This document shows, piece by piece, positions 8,303 through 17,362 of a stretch of DNA of 64,000 nt. Every line of letters starts with the position of its first letter. Position 1 is the first letter of the stretch. This stretch comes from Maritalea sp051251695 (GTDB taxonomy: Bacteria > Pseudomonadota > Alphaproteobacteria > Rhizobiales > Devosiaceae): NCBI RefSeq assembly GCF_051251695.1, contig NZ_JBPOEU010000005.1:106764-170763 (forward strand), given 5' to 3'. A program made the position numbers and the translations under genes. A model generated the notes under the pieces. The model worked only from the letters and a program-made list of their open reading frames with translations, did no database searches and was not told the DNA's origin.

Positions 8303-9931
8303 TTGACTGATACACCTAACGACCAAAACGTGGATGTGCCTCATCCCGTTGAAACTGACTTTGAAATCGGGCAGGACAATGTGAGGCCATTTGGCTTTGA
8401 TATCCACAATCCAGTCTTTGCCATTTCAAGTGTTGCCATCGTCGCCTTCGTTATCATCACGCTGATGTTGCAAGGCCAAGCCACCGAATTTTTTGGATGG
8501 CTGCGCCCATTCCTTACATCAACATTTGACTGGTTCTTCCTCAGCGCAGCGAACATATTTGTGCTTTTCTGCCTGTTCCTTATGGTTTCACCCATGGGCA
8601 AAATCCGTCTGGGCGGCAAAGAGGCGCGACCGGATTATAGCTATCTGGGTTGGTTCGCGATGCTGTTTGCTGCGGGCATGGGCATTGGCCTTATGTTCTT
8701 TGGTGTTTCAGAACCCATGTCGCATTTTGCCTCTTCCATTGGCGGAACAACAATGGAAGCTGGTAGTCGCGCCGACTGGGCACCGCTTGGCGGCGCAGCT
8801 GGTGATGCAATTGCCGCGCGTGATCTTGGTATGGCTGCAACCATTTTCCACTGGGGACTTCACCCATGGTCAATTTATGCCGTCGTCGCGCTTTCGTTAG
8901 CGTTCTTCAGCTTTAACAATGGCTTGCCGTTGACTTTGCGTTCCGCGTTTTACCCAATTTTGGGCGAGCGAGTGTGGGGCTGGCCGGGCCATGTCATCGA
9001 TATCCTTGCGGTGTTCGCAACCTTGTTCGGTTTGGCGACTTCGCTTGGCTTCGGGACAGAGCAAGCATTGGCTGGTTTCAACTTCTTGTTTGGCTGGGGC
9101 ACTGGTAATATTGCTAAGATCGTGCTCATTTCGATTATTACCGCATTGGCAACCATCTCAGTGATCCGTGGCCTTGATGGCGGGGTTAAGATCTTGTCTG
9201 AGATCAATATTGGCCTGGCTGTTCTATTGCTGTTGTTCATCATCATTGTTGGGCCGACGATGCTCATCATTGAAACGATCATCTCTGGTGGTATTGCGTA
9301 CGCCCGCGAAATCATCCCGCTTTCTAATCCGTTCGGACGCGAAGATGCGAACTTCTCACAGGGCTGGACGGCGTTTTACTGGGCTTGGTGGATCTCCTGG
9401 TCACCATTTGTCGGCATGTTTATTGCGCGGGTTTCGCGGGGTCGCACAGTGCGTGAATTCCTAGCTTGTGTTATCATCATCCCGATGCTGGCCAGTGTTA
9501 TTTGGATGGGTGCATTTGGTGGTACGGCTGTGTCGCAAGTGATGGCCGATGCTGCTGCCCCTGTGCTTGGTGTTGCGCAAGAGCTCAAGCTCTTCGTTAT
9601 GCTTGAACAATTGCCGCTTGCTTCTGTGACGTCGCTATTGGGCATTATGCTCGTACTGGTGTTCTTTGTGACGTCGTCGGACTCCGGTTCGCTGGTTATC
9701 GACACGATCACAGCAGGTGGTAAGACTGGCGCGCCAGTTCCTCAACGTGTTTTCTGGTGTGTCTTTGAAGGTGTCGTCGCGGCAACACTGCTACTTGTGG
9801 GTGGTAAAAGTGCGCTTACTGGGTTGCAAGCAATGGCCGTTTCAACGGGCTTCCCGTTCACCATTGTGCTGTTAGCAATGTGCGTTAGCCTTTACCTTGG
9901 TATGCGCAGTTACGTTAAAGCAAAAATGTAA
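8303..9931 (+). CDS. BCCT family transporter (choline/betaine/carnitine type)
   Basis: 542-residue secondary transporter with 12 predicted membrane helices. The family hallmark is clear: FYWAWWISWSPFVGMFIAR, followed by RGRTVREF. Also seen are MLFAAGMGIGLMFFGVSEP early on and FFVTSSDSGSLVIDT late. Members import quaternary-ammonium osmolytes with Na+ or H+; the actual substrate cannot be told. The start is TTG at 8303 behind GAGGAG with 7-nt spacing. It has a strong terminator and stands alone. Confidence 0.93.
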   Translation: MTDTPNDQNVDVPHPVETDFEIGQDNVRPFGFDIHNPVFAISSVAIVAFVIITLMLQGQATEFFGWLRPFLTSTFDWFFLSAANIFVLFCLFLMVSPMGKIRLGGKEARPDYSYLGWFAMLFAAGMGIGLMFFGVSEPMSHFASSIGGTTMEAGSRADWAPLGGAAGDAIAARDLGMAATIFHWGLHPWSIYAVVALSLAFFSFNNGLPLTLRSAFYPILGERVWGWPGHVIDILAVFATLFGLATSLGFGTEQALAGFNFLFGWGTGNIAKIVLISIITALATISVIRGLDGGVKILSEINIGLAVLLLLFIIIVGPTMLIIETIISGGIAYAREIIPLSNPFGREDANFSQGWTAFYWAWWISWSPFVGMFIARVSRGRTVREFLACVIIIPMLASVIWMGAFGGTAVSQVMADAAAPVLGVAQELKLFVMLEQLPLASVTSLLGIMLVLVFFVTSSDSGSLVIDTITAGGKTGAPVPQRVFWCVFEGVVAATLLLVGGKSALTGLQAMAVSTGFPFTIVLLAMCVSLYLGMRSYVKAKM

Positions 9932-9938
9932 AACTCAG

Positions 9939-9967
9939 CGCGGCCCCTGTATTTCGGGGGCCGCGTT
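9939..9967 (+). terminator. Terminator after the BCCT gene
   Basis: CGCGGCCCC (9939-9947) pairs perfectly with GGGGCCGCG (9957-9965). Only two Ts follow, so it is a strong hairpin with a weak tract. Confidence 0.65.
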
Positions 9968-10121
9968 GCCAATCAGATGTACTAGCGTTGTTGCATCGTA
10001 AGTGCGGCATAGATTGCCTGTTCGGCCTACAAATTTCCTTTCGAGTATATTGCATTTCTTTTGCGTTTTGTTTTGCGCTGTGCTGACATCGCAAGAAACG
10101 TGAAGGTAGTTTGGGCGCTAT

Positions 10122-11501
10122 ATGGCGATCTTTCAAAATGTGACATTTAGAAAACTGTTCGGCGCCCAGTTGATTGCTCTGGCGGGCACTGGTCTGACCA
10201 CCATTGCATTGGCCTTGCTGGCATTTGAAATCGCGGGAGATCGTGCCGGGTTGGTGTTGGGCACCGCGCTGGCAATCAAAATGATTGCCTATATATTTTT
10301 TGCGCCTGTTGTTGGTGGCCTCGTAAGGCCCGAGGGACGAAAACGGCTTTTGGTCATATTGGATTTGGCCCGTGCGGCCTGTGTGCTGTTTTTGCCATTC
10401 GTGGTGTTTGAGTGGCAGATTTATGTTTTGATCTTTGTGCTCAATGCTTGTTCGGCTGGATTTACCCCGACCTTTCAATCGATTATTCCTCAATTGTTTA
10501 AAGATGAGGAAGATTACACCAAGGCGCTGAGCATGGCGCGTTTGGCTTATGATTTGGAAAATCTATTAAGCCCGACAATTGCAGCAGCGCTGCTGTTGTT
10601 CGTGAGTTTTGACATTTTCTTTGTCGCGAATGCGGGTGCATTTGTCATTTCGGCTGGATTGGTGATGTCAGCAACTTTGCCGAAAATAATTGACATGCAA
10701 GACAAAGCCTTGAGTGTGAAAGACAAGATTTCCCAAGGTTTCAAAATTTACCGAAAGACGCCCCGCCTTCGGGGGATGTTGGCCATGTTTTTTGTGGTTT
10801 CCGCTGCTGGCGCAATGGTGATCGTCAATACGATTGTTTTGGTGCGTGTGCAGTTTGGTGGTGATGAGAGCATGGTTGCCATCGCGATGGGCGCGTTTGG
10901 GCTGGGCTCGCTTGTTGCGGCGCTTATGGTGCCACGATTGGTAAGCCGATTGGGTGATCAGGCAATTATGCGGCGTGGCGGATGGTTGCTGGGCATTATG
11001 CTTTTGCTTGGCGCGTATGTGGGCCAGTTCGAACTGCTACTTTTAACATGGTTTGTTTTGGGCATAGGCTATTCACTGGTGCAAACGCCCGCGGGGCGGG
11101 TGCTGCGACGTTCGGCAAACGACGAGGATTTACCAAAGCTTTTTGCCGCCCAGTTCACATTAAGCCACGCCTGTTGGTTGGTGAGTTATCCACTGGCCGG
11201 GTGGCTGGCGAACGAATTTGGTTTCCAATTTGCGTTTATGCTGTTTGCTGTGGTGTCCTTGGTGATGATGTTCTGGTCGCAGCAGACTTGGCAAACCGAT
11301 GAGCCAACACAAATTCTGCATCAGCATGATGAGCTTTATCACGATCATTTGCACTATCACGGACCACACCATCAACATGTCCACGAGGGATGGGAGGGGC
11401 CGGAGCCCCACAAACATCCACACATGCATGAGGCGGTGCGCCACAGCCATACTTATGTAATTGATGGTCACCACACCCAATGGCCAGCACGCACCAATTA
11501 G
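10122..11501 (+). CDS. MFS transporter with a histidine-rich C-terminal tail
   Basis: 459-residue major facilitator protein resembling the enterobactin exporter-like/MFS_3 group: FGAQLIALAGTGLTTIALAL at the start and about ten to twelve helices. The last ~55 residues form a hydrophilic tail packed with His (for example HDHLHYHGPHHQH, then HKHPHMHEAVRHSH), a pattern seen in metal-binding loops of Zn, Ni or Co transporters. The substrate is unknown; the tail suggests metal sensing or metal-linked transport. It ends 9 bp from the convergent hydrolase gene. Confidence 0.82.
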   Translation: MAIFQNVTFRKLFGAQLIALAGTGLTTIALALLAFEIAGDRAGLVLGTALAIKMIAYIFFAPVVGGLVRPEGRKRLLVILDLARAACVLFLPFVVFEWQIYVLIFVLNACSAGFTPTFQSIIPQLFKDEEDYTKALSMARLAYDLENLLSPTIAAALLLFVSFDIFFVANAGAFVISAGLVMSATLPKIIDMQDKALSVKDKISQGFKIYRKTPRLRGMLAMFFVVSAAGAMVIVNTIVLVRVQFGGDESMVAIAMGAFGLGSLVAALMVPRLVSRLGDQAIMRRGGWLLGIMLLLGAYVGQFELLLLTWFVLGIGYSLVQTPAGRVLRRSANDEDLPKLFAAQFTLSHACWLVSYPLAGWLANEFGFQFAFMLFAVVSLVMMFWSQQTWQTDEPTQILHQHDELYHDHLHYHGPHHQHVHEGWEGPEPHKHPHMHEAVRHSHTYVIDGHHTQWPARTN

Positions 11502-11510
11502 CGCATCGGC

Positions 11511-12062
11511 TTAGATTTTTTTCATCAGGTTGGCGAATGCCATAAGGCCTTCGGGCCAAGGACCAAAACCAGCGCTTGGATTAACATGGCCGAGTTCGCC
11601 CGCATTGTTAAAGGCAGAGCCCCAAGCGGCTGCCATTTCTGCCGACGCTTCGACTTCGCAAAACGGATCGTTTGAAGATGCAATTAGCGTTGAGGGAAAA
11701 GGCAATGGATCGCGTGGAATTGGCGCAAAGCCCATGATTTGCTTTGGTATGCCTTTTTTGCGATCTAGGTCTGGCGCTGCGACAAGCAATGCACCGACAA
11801 CTTTAGTGTCGACGAGCTTCTTAGCTGTATGGGCAATTGCAATATTGCCCAGAGAGTGGCCAACCAAAACAACTGGCCGGGTCGCCATCATGATGGCTTG
11901 CAAAATGTTTTCGACCCATTTGTCTTTATCTGGTTTGTTCCAGTTTTCCTGTTCGACAAATCGTGCATTAGCCATTTTTTGAACCCAACCATGTTGCCAA
12001 TGGCCTTCGGGTGAACCCTGATATCCGGGGATGATCAATATGTCTGCTTCTGATATTTTCAT
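11511..12062 (-). CDS. RBBP9/YdeN-type serine hydrolase
   Basis: 183-residue alpha/beta hydrolase of the small RBBP9/YdeN family. It opens ADILIIPGYQGSPEGHWQ. The nucleophile elbow is GHSLGN (Ser), a conserved Asp lies in SSNDPFCEVE, and the catalytic His is in LGHVNPSAGFG. The physiological substrate is unknown for most of the family. The ATG at 12062 has AAAGG upstream. It is divergent from the arsR-type gene; the regulator's dyad lies 80 to 115 bp upstream of its start. Confidence 0.87.
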   Translation of the reverse strand: MKISEADILIIPGYQGSPEGHWQHGWVQKMANARFVEQENWNKPDKDKWVENILQAIMMATRPVVLVGHSLGNIAIAHTAKKLVDTKVVGALLVAAPDLDRKKGIPKQIMGFAPIPRDPLPFPSTLIASSNDPFCEVEASAEMAAAWGSAFNNAGELGHVNPSAGFGPWPEGLMAFANLMKKI

Positions 12063-12131
12063 ACTGCCTTTGGTGCATAATTTGTGACACCTGCGCAAGC
12101 AAAATTGAGAATACACCAAACAGAAAGTTGC

Positions 12132-12175
12132 TTGACATATGCGTAAGTAAATACTAACGGTTAGTAATGACTTAC
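12132..12175 (+). promoter_or_regulatory. Promoter box and long dyad operator of the ArsR-type gene
   Basis: A consensus -35 box TTGACA lies at 12132-12137. A 33-bp dyad follows (12143-12175, centre 12159): the 16-bp arms match at 14 of 16 positions, with inner arms ACTAAC/GTTAGT and outer arms GTAAGT/ACTTAC. The dyad covers the expected -10 region and the ATG at 12167, so a bound repressor would block both transcription and the start site. Confidence 0.65.
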
Positions 12176-12505
12176 GAATTAAACACAGAACAATCAAATC
12201 AAATGTGGATGGCCCTTGGTGATCCGACGCGTCGCACGATTTTTGAAATCGTGTCTGCAAAGCAGCAGGGCGTGCAAGAAATCGCGGACCGATTGCCGGT
12301 GACTAGGCCAGCGGTTTCCCAACACTTAAAACTGTTGGATGACGCAGGCTTGGTGTGTGGGAAAAAGGTTGGCCGTCAGCGAATTTATTCGGCCAACCCT
12401 CAAGCATTAGGTGAGTTGAGGAACTGGCTAGACCGTTATTGGACACAGACAATGCACAATTTTGCTGAAGCAGCAGACAAGGATGAGGAAAGTAAATATG
12501 ATTGA
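12167..12505 (+). CDS. ArsR family winged-helix repressor
   Basis: 112-residue ArsR/SmtB-type regulator: WMALGDPTRRTIFEIV, then IADRLPVTRPAVSQHLKLL (recognition helix) and the wing VGRQRIYSANP. No CxC metal motif is seen, so it belongs to the non-metal group that is typically paired with SRPBCC (AHSA1) genes. Its gene overlaps the next one by 8 bp, and a long dyad covers its own start, which points to autorepression. Confidence 0.92.
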   Translation: MTYELNTEQSNQMWMALGDPTRRTIFEIVSAKQQGVQEIADRLPVTRPAVSQHLKLLDDAGLVCGKKVGRQRIYSANPQALGELRNWLDRYWTQTMHNFAEAADKDEESKYD

Positions 12506-12944
12506 ACCCATAGTCGTTGATGTAACAACTAAAAAATCACCACACGAAGCATTTCAATTCTTTGTTGAGCAAATGCATAAATTTTGGCCTTTAGCTCATT
12601 CGATCGGCGATAACCCAAGGACTGGCCTTGTCATGGAATTGAAAGAAGGCGGCAGTTGGTATGAAGTTTGCGGTGAACAGCGCTGTGAGTGGGGACGTGT
12701 ACTGAGCTTTGTACTAGGTAAAAGTATCTCGTTAGCTTGGCATCTGGATGCTGAATGGAATTTTGACCCAGACACATATACCGAGCTTTTGTTGACGTTC
12801 GAACCATCAGGGGATGGCTGTGCCGTTCGCCTTACCCATTCTGAGTTGGATCGATATGGGGAAACTGCACAGACCGTGCGCAGCGATCTTTCGGCACCAA
12901 CTGGATGGCCAGATATTATGGGCTCATTCGCGCAAGTCGCCTAA
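12498..12944 (+). CDS. SRPBCC (AHSA1-like) domain protein
   Basis: 148-residue START-like protein with a helix-grip fold that usually binds a hydrophobic ligand. Typical segments are PHEAFQFFVEQMHKFWP, a central WGRVLSF...ISLAWHLD and the later TELLLTFEPSGDGCAVRLTH. GAGGAA precedes the ATG at 12498, and the start overlaps the end of the arsR-type gene, so the two are translationally coupled. The pair may sense and handle an unknown small molecule. Confidence 0.85.
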   Translation: MIEPIVVDVTTKKSPHEAFQFFVEQMHKFWPLAHSIGDNPRTGLVMELKEGGSWYEVCGEQRCEWGRVLSFVLGKSISLAWHLDAEWNFDPDTYTELLLTFEPSGDGCAVRLTHSELDRYGETAQTVRSDLSAPTGWPDIMGSFAQVA

Positions 12945-13825
12945 GTACTTTTGTTGGCTCGGCGGGCAAAAATACGCCCACCAAATACATTGAGTAACAG
13001 ACCCGCAAAAATAACCGCGCCGCCAATGATTGCGAGGGGAGACATTGTTTCCCCCAAAATCAAGAAGCCAGAAAGGATGCCGAAAATCGGCACCAGCAAT
13101 GAAAATGGTGCCACTAGGCTTGCCGGATGCTTTTTGAGCAATTGGTTCCAAATTCCAAACCCGAAAATTGTTGCCGGGTAGGCGAGGAATATTATCGCGC
13201 CTGTGCCGATCAATGTCGGGTTGGTAAAGGTGTTTAAAATGGCGGTTTGATCTTCGACCAACCACGACATGGCAAACAAAGGAATTGGCGGCACCAAGCT
13301 GGTCCAAATGACAAAACTGAACATGTCGATTTGCCCAGCCTTTTTAGCGATGATGTTCGAAATGCCCCAAAACAGCGCGCCAATGATCAGCATTGTAAAC
13401 GGAACCAGCTGTGCGTTGGCCGCTTGCTCGCTGCCCATGATCGCAATGCCCAAAAATGCAATAATTGCGCCTACAATCTGCCAAGGTTTGGGCACTTCTT
13501 TTAGGACAACGAATGCAATGCCGATGGTGAAGAACGCCTGAAGCTGCATGGCGACTGACGACAGTGACGCGCTCATACCCAGCTTTATGGCGAAGAACAA
13601 CAGCCCAAACTGAATGGCCCCTAAGCACAGGCCATAGGCGATTATGGAGCGCAAATTCGTGGCTGGTTTTTTGACGAAAAACACGAGGGGGATTGCGGCA
13701 AACAAAAACCGTAAACCGGTAAGGAATAGGGGCGGGACCTCCTGCACACCCAATTTTATCGCAACAAAATTCAGTCCCCAAATTGCGACAACAAGTGTGG
13801 CAAGAAAAACGTCGCGTGCGGGCAA
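12941..13825 (-). CDS. EamA-family (DMT) transporter
   Basis: 294-residue protein with ten membrane helices in two EamA repeats: FLATLVVAIWGLNFVAIKLG at the start and a second repeat from MLIIGALFWGISNIIAKKAG. It resembles the E. coli O-acetylserine/cysteine exporter EamA, but the substrate is unproven. The start appears to be TTG at 13825 behind AAGGA. Its stop overlaps the end of the convergent SRPBCC gene by 4 bp. Confidence 0.85.
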   Translation of the reverse strand: MPARDVFLATLVVAIWGLNFVAIKLGVQEVPPLFLTGLRFLFAAIPLVFFVKKPATNLRSIIAYGLCLGAIQFGLLFFAIKLGMSASLSSVAMQLQAFFTIGIAFVVLKEVPKPWQIVGAIIAFLGIAIMGSEQAANAQLVPFTMLIIGALFWGISNIIAKKAGQIDMFSFVIWTSLVPPIPLFAMSWLVEDQTAILNTFTNPTLIGTGAIIFLAYPATIFGFGIWNQLLKKHPASLVAPFSLLVPIFGILSGFLILGETMSPLAIIGGAVIFAGLLLNVFGGRIFARRANKST

Positions 13826-13923
13826 GTTTCATTCCTTCAACTGGGATTTAAAAGAGTTAGGCGTTGCAACACAGGATTCGTCAAGCAAATTGCGTAGCGT
13901 GAGAACGGGCGCAATTTGGGCGC

Positions 13924-13953
13924 AAAAAAACCGCCACACCAAGGTGTGACGGT
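13924..13953 (-). terminator. Terminator after purB
   Basis: An 11-bp stem with one wobble, ACCGCCACACC (13930-13940) with GGTGTGACGGT (13943-13953), has a two-base loop in this drawing. On the minus strand it is followed by a run of Ts. It ends the rpe-MFS-purB unit. Confidence 0.85.
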
Positions 13954-13977
13954 CATATTGGTTCGTGCCTACTTAGT

Positions 13978-15285
13978 TTAAGCTTCGCCGAATACCCGTG
14001 TGAAAATCGTGTCCACATGTTTCATGTGATAGGCATCGTCGAACATATCGTCGATCTGTGCGTCTGTAAGTGATGCAGAAACGTCTTCGTCAGCTTTTAG
14101 GAAGGCAGCGAATTCGCCTTCGCCGCGCCAAACTTTCATCGCGTTGCGCTGGACGGCGCTATAGCTGTCTTCACGCGACATGCCAGCTTGGGTGAGGGCC
14201 AACAATACACGCTGTGAGTTGTGCAAACCGCCAAGCTTGTCCATGTTCGCTTTCATGGTTTCTGGATAAACCAGCAGGTTTTCAATGACGTTGGTTAGGC
14301 GCACGAGCGCGAAGTCAAGCGTCACTGTCGCGTCTGGGCCGATCATCCGCTCAACGGAAGAATGCGAGATGTCGCGCTCGTGCCAAAGGGCAACGTTTTC
14401 CATTGCTGGAGTGACGGCCATACGAACGATCCGCGCCAACCCGGTCAGATTTTCCGTTAGAATTGGATTGCGTTTATGGGGCATGGCTGACGAGCCTTTT
14501 TGTCCCTTAGAGAAGAACTCTTCGGCTTCCAAAACTTCGGTGCGTTGGAGATGACGCACTTCAACCGCTAGGCGTTCAATTGACGACGCAACCACGCCCA
14601 GTGTGGCGAAATACATGGCGTGGCGATCACGCGGGATCACTTGGGTTGAAACAGGCTCGGCAGACAATCCCATTTGCTCCGCCACATATTCTTCAACGCT
14701 TGGGTCGATATTGGCGAATGTGCCGATGGCACCGGAGATCGCACATGTTGAGATTTCTTCACGGGCATTGATCAAGCGCTTTTTGCAACGATCAAACTCA
14801 GCATATGCTTGGGCCAGCTTAATGCCAAAAGTTGTTGGCTCTGCGTGAATGCCATGGCTGCGGCCAATGGTGATGGTCATTTTATGCTCGAAGGCGCGTT
14901 TTTTAAGGGCGGCGAGCAGCTTGTCCATGTCCTCAAGCAACAAGTCAGTTGCCTTGACCAGCTGAACATTAAAGCATGTGTCCAGCACATCCGACGATGT
15001 CATGCCTTGGTGAACGAAACGGGCCTCTGGGCCAACGATTTCCGCTAGGTGGGTCAGGAATGCGATGACGTCATGTTTGACTTCGCGCTCGATCTCGTCG
15101 ATCCGATCCACATCGAACTGCGCGTCTTTGCCTTTTGCCCAGATGACGTCCGCCGCCTCTTGCGGCACCACGCCTTGTTTGACTTGGGCGCTGGCGGCAT
15201 GGGCTTCAATATCAAACCAAATTTTGAACTTTGATTCAGGTGACCAAATATCAGTCATTTGCTTGCGGGAATAGCGAGGGATCAT
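13978..15285 (-). CDS. purB: Adenylosuccinate lyase
   Basis: 435-residue enzyme of the fumarase/aspartase superfamily. It acts twice in purine synthesis (SAICAR to AICAR, and adenylosuccinate to AMP), releasing fumarate. The family signature SSAMPHKRNP is present near residue 270, along with MTSSDVLDTC and the catalytic-His segment GRSHGIHAEPTTFG. Its start overlaps the stop of the upstream MFS gene by 4 bp (ATGA), suggesting coupling. Confidence 0.97.
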   Translation of the reverse strand: MIPRYSRKQMTDIWSPESKFKIWFDIEAHAASAQVKQGVVPQEAADVIWAKGKDAQFDVDRIDEIEREVKHDVIAFLTHLAEIVGPEARFVHQGMTSSDVLDTCFNVQLVKATDLLLEDMDKLLAALKKRAFEHKMTITIGRSHGIHAEPTTFGIKLAQAYAEFDRCKKRLINAREEISTCAISGAIGTFANIDPSVEEYVAEQMGLSAEPVSTQVIPRDRHAMYFATLGVVASSIERLAVEVRHLQRTEVLEAEEFFSKGQKGSSAMPHKRNPILTENLTGLARIVRMAVTPAMENVALWHERDISHSSVERMIGPDATVTLDFALVRLTNVIENLLVYPETMKANMDKLGGLHNSQRVLLALTQAGMSREDSYSAVQRNAMKVWRGEGEFAAFLKADEDVSASLTDAQIDDMFDDAYHMKHVDTIFTRVFGEA

Positions 15286-16457
15286 GATGCAGGGCTTTCG
15301 TTTGTCGGCGTGGATGGATTTGGTTTCAATGAGAAGGCTAAGAGAGCGCTGAGCATTAGCGCTGGACCCAGAACAAGCAGGCCAACGCGGATGTTCGTGT
15401 ATTCCGCGATGAAGCCGATGCTGATAGGGCCGACCAAAAAGCCGGTGAGGGCTAAAAATGTTAGGGTTGCGACATTGCTCGCAACTGAGCGCCCTGGTGC
15501 ATTTGCGGCGGCGCTAACGGCAAGCGGGAAGGCAAGCGATGCGCCCAAGCCGATCATGCCAAAACCGATAAAGGCAACAAATATGTTGGGCGAGAAATAT
15601 ACTGTCGCGACACCAGCTAGCCCAACAAATGCCAACCCAAAAGCAAGTTTTTCTGTGCTGAGGATTTTACGCAGTCGGTCACCTGACAAGCGGGTAACAG
15701 CAACAATAAGTGTGAAGACAGTAAGGGCGAGGCCGGAAAGCCCTGGCCCTGCATTTTGCGCGTCGCGCATAAAAATAGCAGCCCAATCGGCAACCGCACC
15801 TTCAACCAGCGTTGTGCCAAATGTAAATGCACATATCGCCAGCAATATAGGGTGCGGCATTGCAAAGCCTGTGCGCTTCTCTGATTTTACTGGCTTTTGA
15901 TGGTTGGGAATCGATAATTTGTTTATTGCAAAATATGCTGTGGGTAAAAACAAAATGGTCAGTCCAACATTGACGATGAGCGGATCGACAGCCAGCGTCG
16001 CCGCGCCAGCACCGATTAGGGTCCCCGCCATAAGGCCGAAGCTCCACAAGCCATGTGCCTTGCTCATCACCAATTTATCGTGATGCTTTTCGACCTGATC
16101 TGCAGAAATATTCATGCCCAATTCAAGAATTGAAATGCTTGAACCAAACGCCGCCAAGGCGACGGCGAGCGTGAATTGGCTTGGGGCGAGAAACGGCAAA
16201 AACATCGCAATAAAAAACAATGGGTAGAATATTGCCATTGTCTTTTTTGCCCCCAACGCATCGCCGATTTTACCGGCAAACAGCAACACAAAAAGTGTGC
16301 CAACGGGCGCGCCGATCAAAGACATGGCCAGCTCAGCGGGGCTAAGCATCAGCTTTTCCTGAACTTCAGGAATACGGGGCAGCCATGCGCCCAGAATGAT
16401 GGGTTGGGTAAAAAAGATGAAATAGAGCGCGTTGCGCGTTGTGTTCGCGATCGTCAA
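15282..16457 (-). CDS. MFS transporter (YbjJ-like)
   Basis: 391-residue major facilitator with twelve helices, resembling YbjJ/fucose-permease-like proteins: LGAWLPRIPEVQEKLMLSPA, then SKAHGLWSFG, a motif of this group. The open frame extends upstream into rpe, but TTG at 16457 has AAGGA seven bases before it and lies just after the rpe stop, so it is chosen. It is sandwiched between rpe and purB in one unit. The substrate is unknown. Confidence 0.85.
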   Translation of the reverse strand: MTIANTTRNALYFIFFTQPIILGAWLPRIPEVQEKLMLSPAELAMSLIGAPVGTLFVLLFAGKIGDALGAKKTMAIFYPLFFIAMFLPFLAPSQFTLAVALAAFGSSISILELGMNISADQVEKHHDKLVMSKAHGLWSFGLMAGTLIGAGAATLAVDPLIVNVGLTILFLPTAYFAINKLSIPNHQKPVKSEKRTGFAMPHPILLAICAFTFGTTLVEGAVADWAAIFMRDAQNAGPGLSGLALTVFTLIVAVTRLSGDRLRKILSTEKLAFGLAFVGLAGVATVYFSPNIFVAFIGFGMIGLGASLAFPLAVSAAANAPGRSVASNVATLTFLALTGFLVGPISIGFIAEYTNIRVGLLVLGPALMLSALLAFSLKPNPSTPTNESPAS

Positions 16458-16467
16458 TTTAATGTCC

Positions 16468-17148
16468 TTACGCGCGGCCTTTATTCGCCGCGTTTCGAAT
16501 TGCTTCAATGCGCGGACCATAAGTGGACGGGACATTTCCTTTATAGACCGATGATCCTGCGACAAGCACATTTGCACCGGCTGCTGCGATTTGTTCAGCA
16601 TTGTCCTCAGTTACACCGCCATCAACTTCAATGTCAATTGGACGGTTGCCGACCAACGCCTTTGCTTGGCGAAGTTTTTCAAGCGTTTGGGGAATGAAAG
16701 CTTGGCCGCCAAATCCGGGGTTTACGCTCATCAAGACAATCAAGTCGATACGGTCAAGCACGTTCTCGATGGCTGAAACCGGGGTCGCTGGATTAAGCGC
16801 CACACCTGCTTTTTTGCCAAGATTGCGGATGGCCTGTAACGAGCGATCTAGATGAGGGCCTGCTTCGGCATGAACAGAGATGGCGTCTGCACCAGCCTTG
16901 GCAAATGCTTCCAGATACATATCTGTTGGCGCGATCATCAAATGAACGTCGAAGAACTTTTTGGTGACGGGGCGAATGGCATCAATAACGATTGGACCGA
17001 ATGAAATGTTAGGTACAAAATGGCCATCCATAATGTCGATATGAACCCAATCACATCCCGCATCGTCAATTGCTTTTACCTCATCGCCAAGGCGTGCAAA
17101 GTCAGCTGAAAGGATGGAAGGGGCGATCTTGATGGGCAAGTCGGTCAT
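16468..17148 (-). CDS. rpe: Ribulose-phosphate 3-epimerase
   Basis: 226-residue TIM-barrel enzyme that interconverts ribulose 5-phosphate and xylulose 5-phosphate in the pentose phosphate and Calvin cycles. Visible are IAPSILSADFARLG, the metal-binding HIDIMDGHFVPN, LMSVNPGFGGQAFIP and the phosphate-binding DGGVTEDN. It is the first gene of a minus-strand set with the MFS gene and purB. Confidence 0.97.
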   Translation of the reverse strand: MTDLPIKIAPSILSADFARLGDEVKAIDDAGCDWVHIDIMDGHFVPNISFGPIVIDAIRPVTKKFFDVHLMIAPTDMYLEAFAKAGADAISVHAEAGPHLDRSLQAIRNLGKKAGVALNPATPVSAIENVLDRIDLIVLMSVNPGFGGQAFIPQTLEKLRQAKALVGNRPIDIEVDGGVTEDNAEQIAAAGANVLVAGSSVYKGNVPSTYGPRIEAIRNAANKGRA

Positions 17149-17362
17149 CGCTTAGGTCCAGTTCTTAACGGGGTTTGTTCGGCGCGAGTTAGCACATGTT
17201 TTTGGTGCTGCCAATTGCTCCAATGGCCAAACAGAGGCCAATCGGCCTCAAAACAGTTAAAATTGATGATTCTCAACAAGATTCACATTCGCTTGAGTGC
17301 GACAGTGAGGTGGTTGCCTGTATAGAATTGATGATGCATTACAGGGTTGGAATGGAGTTCTT

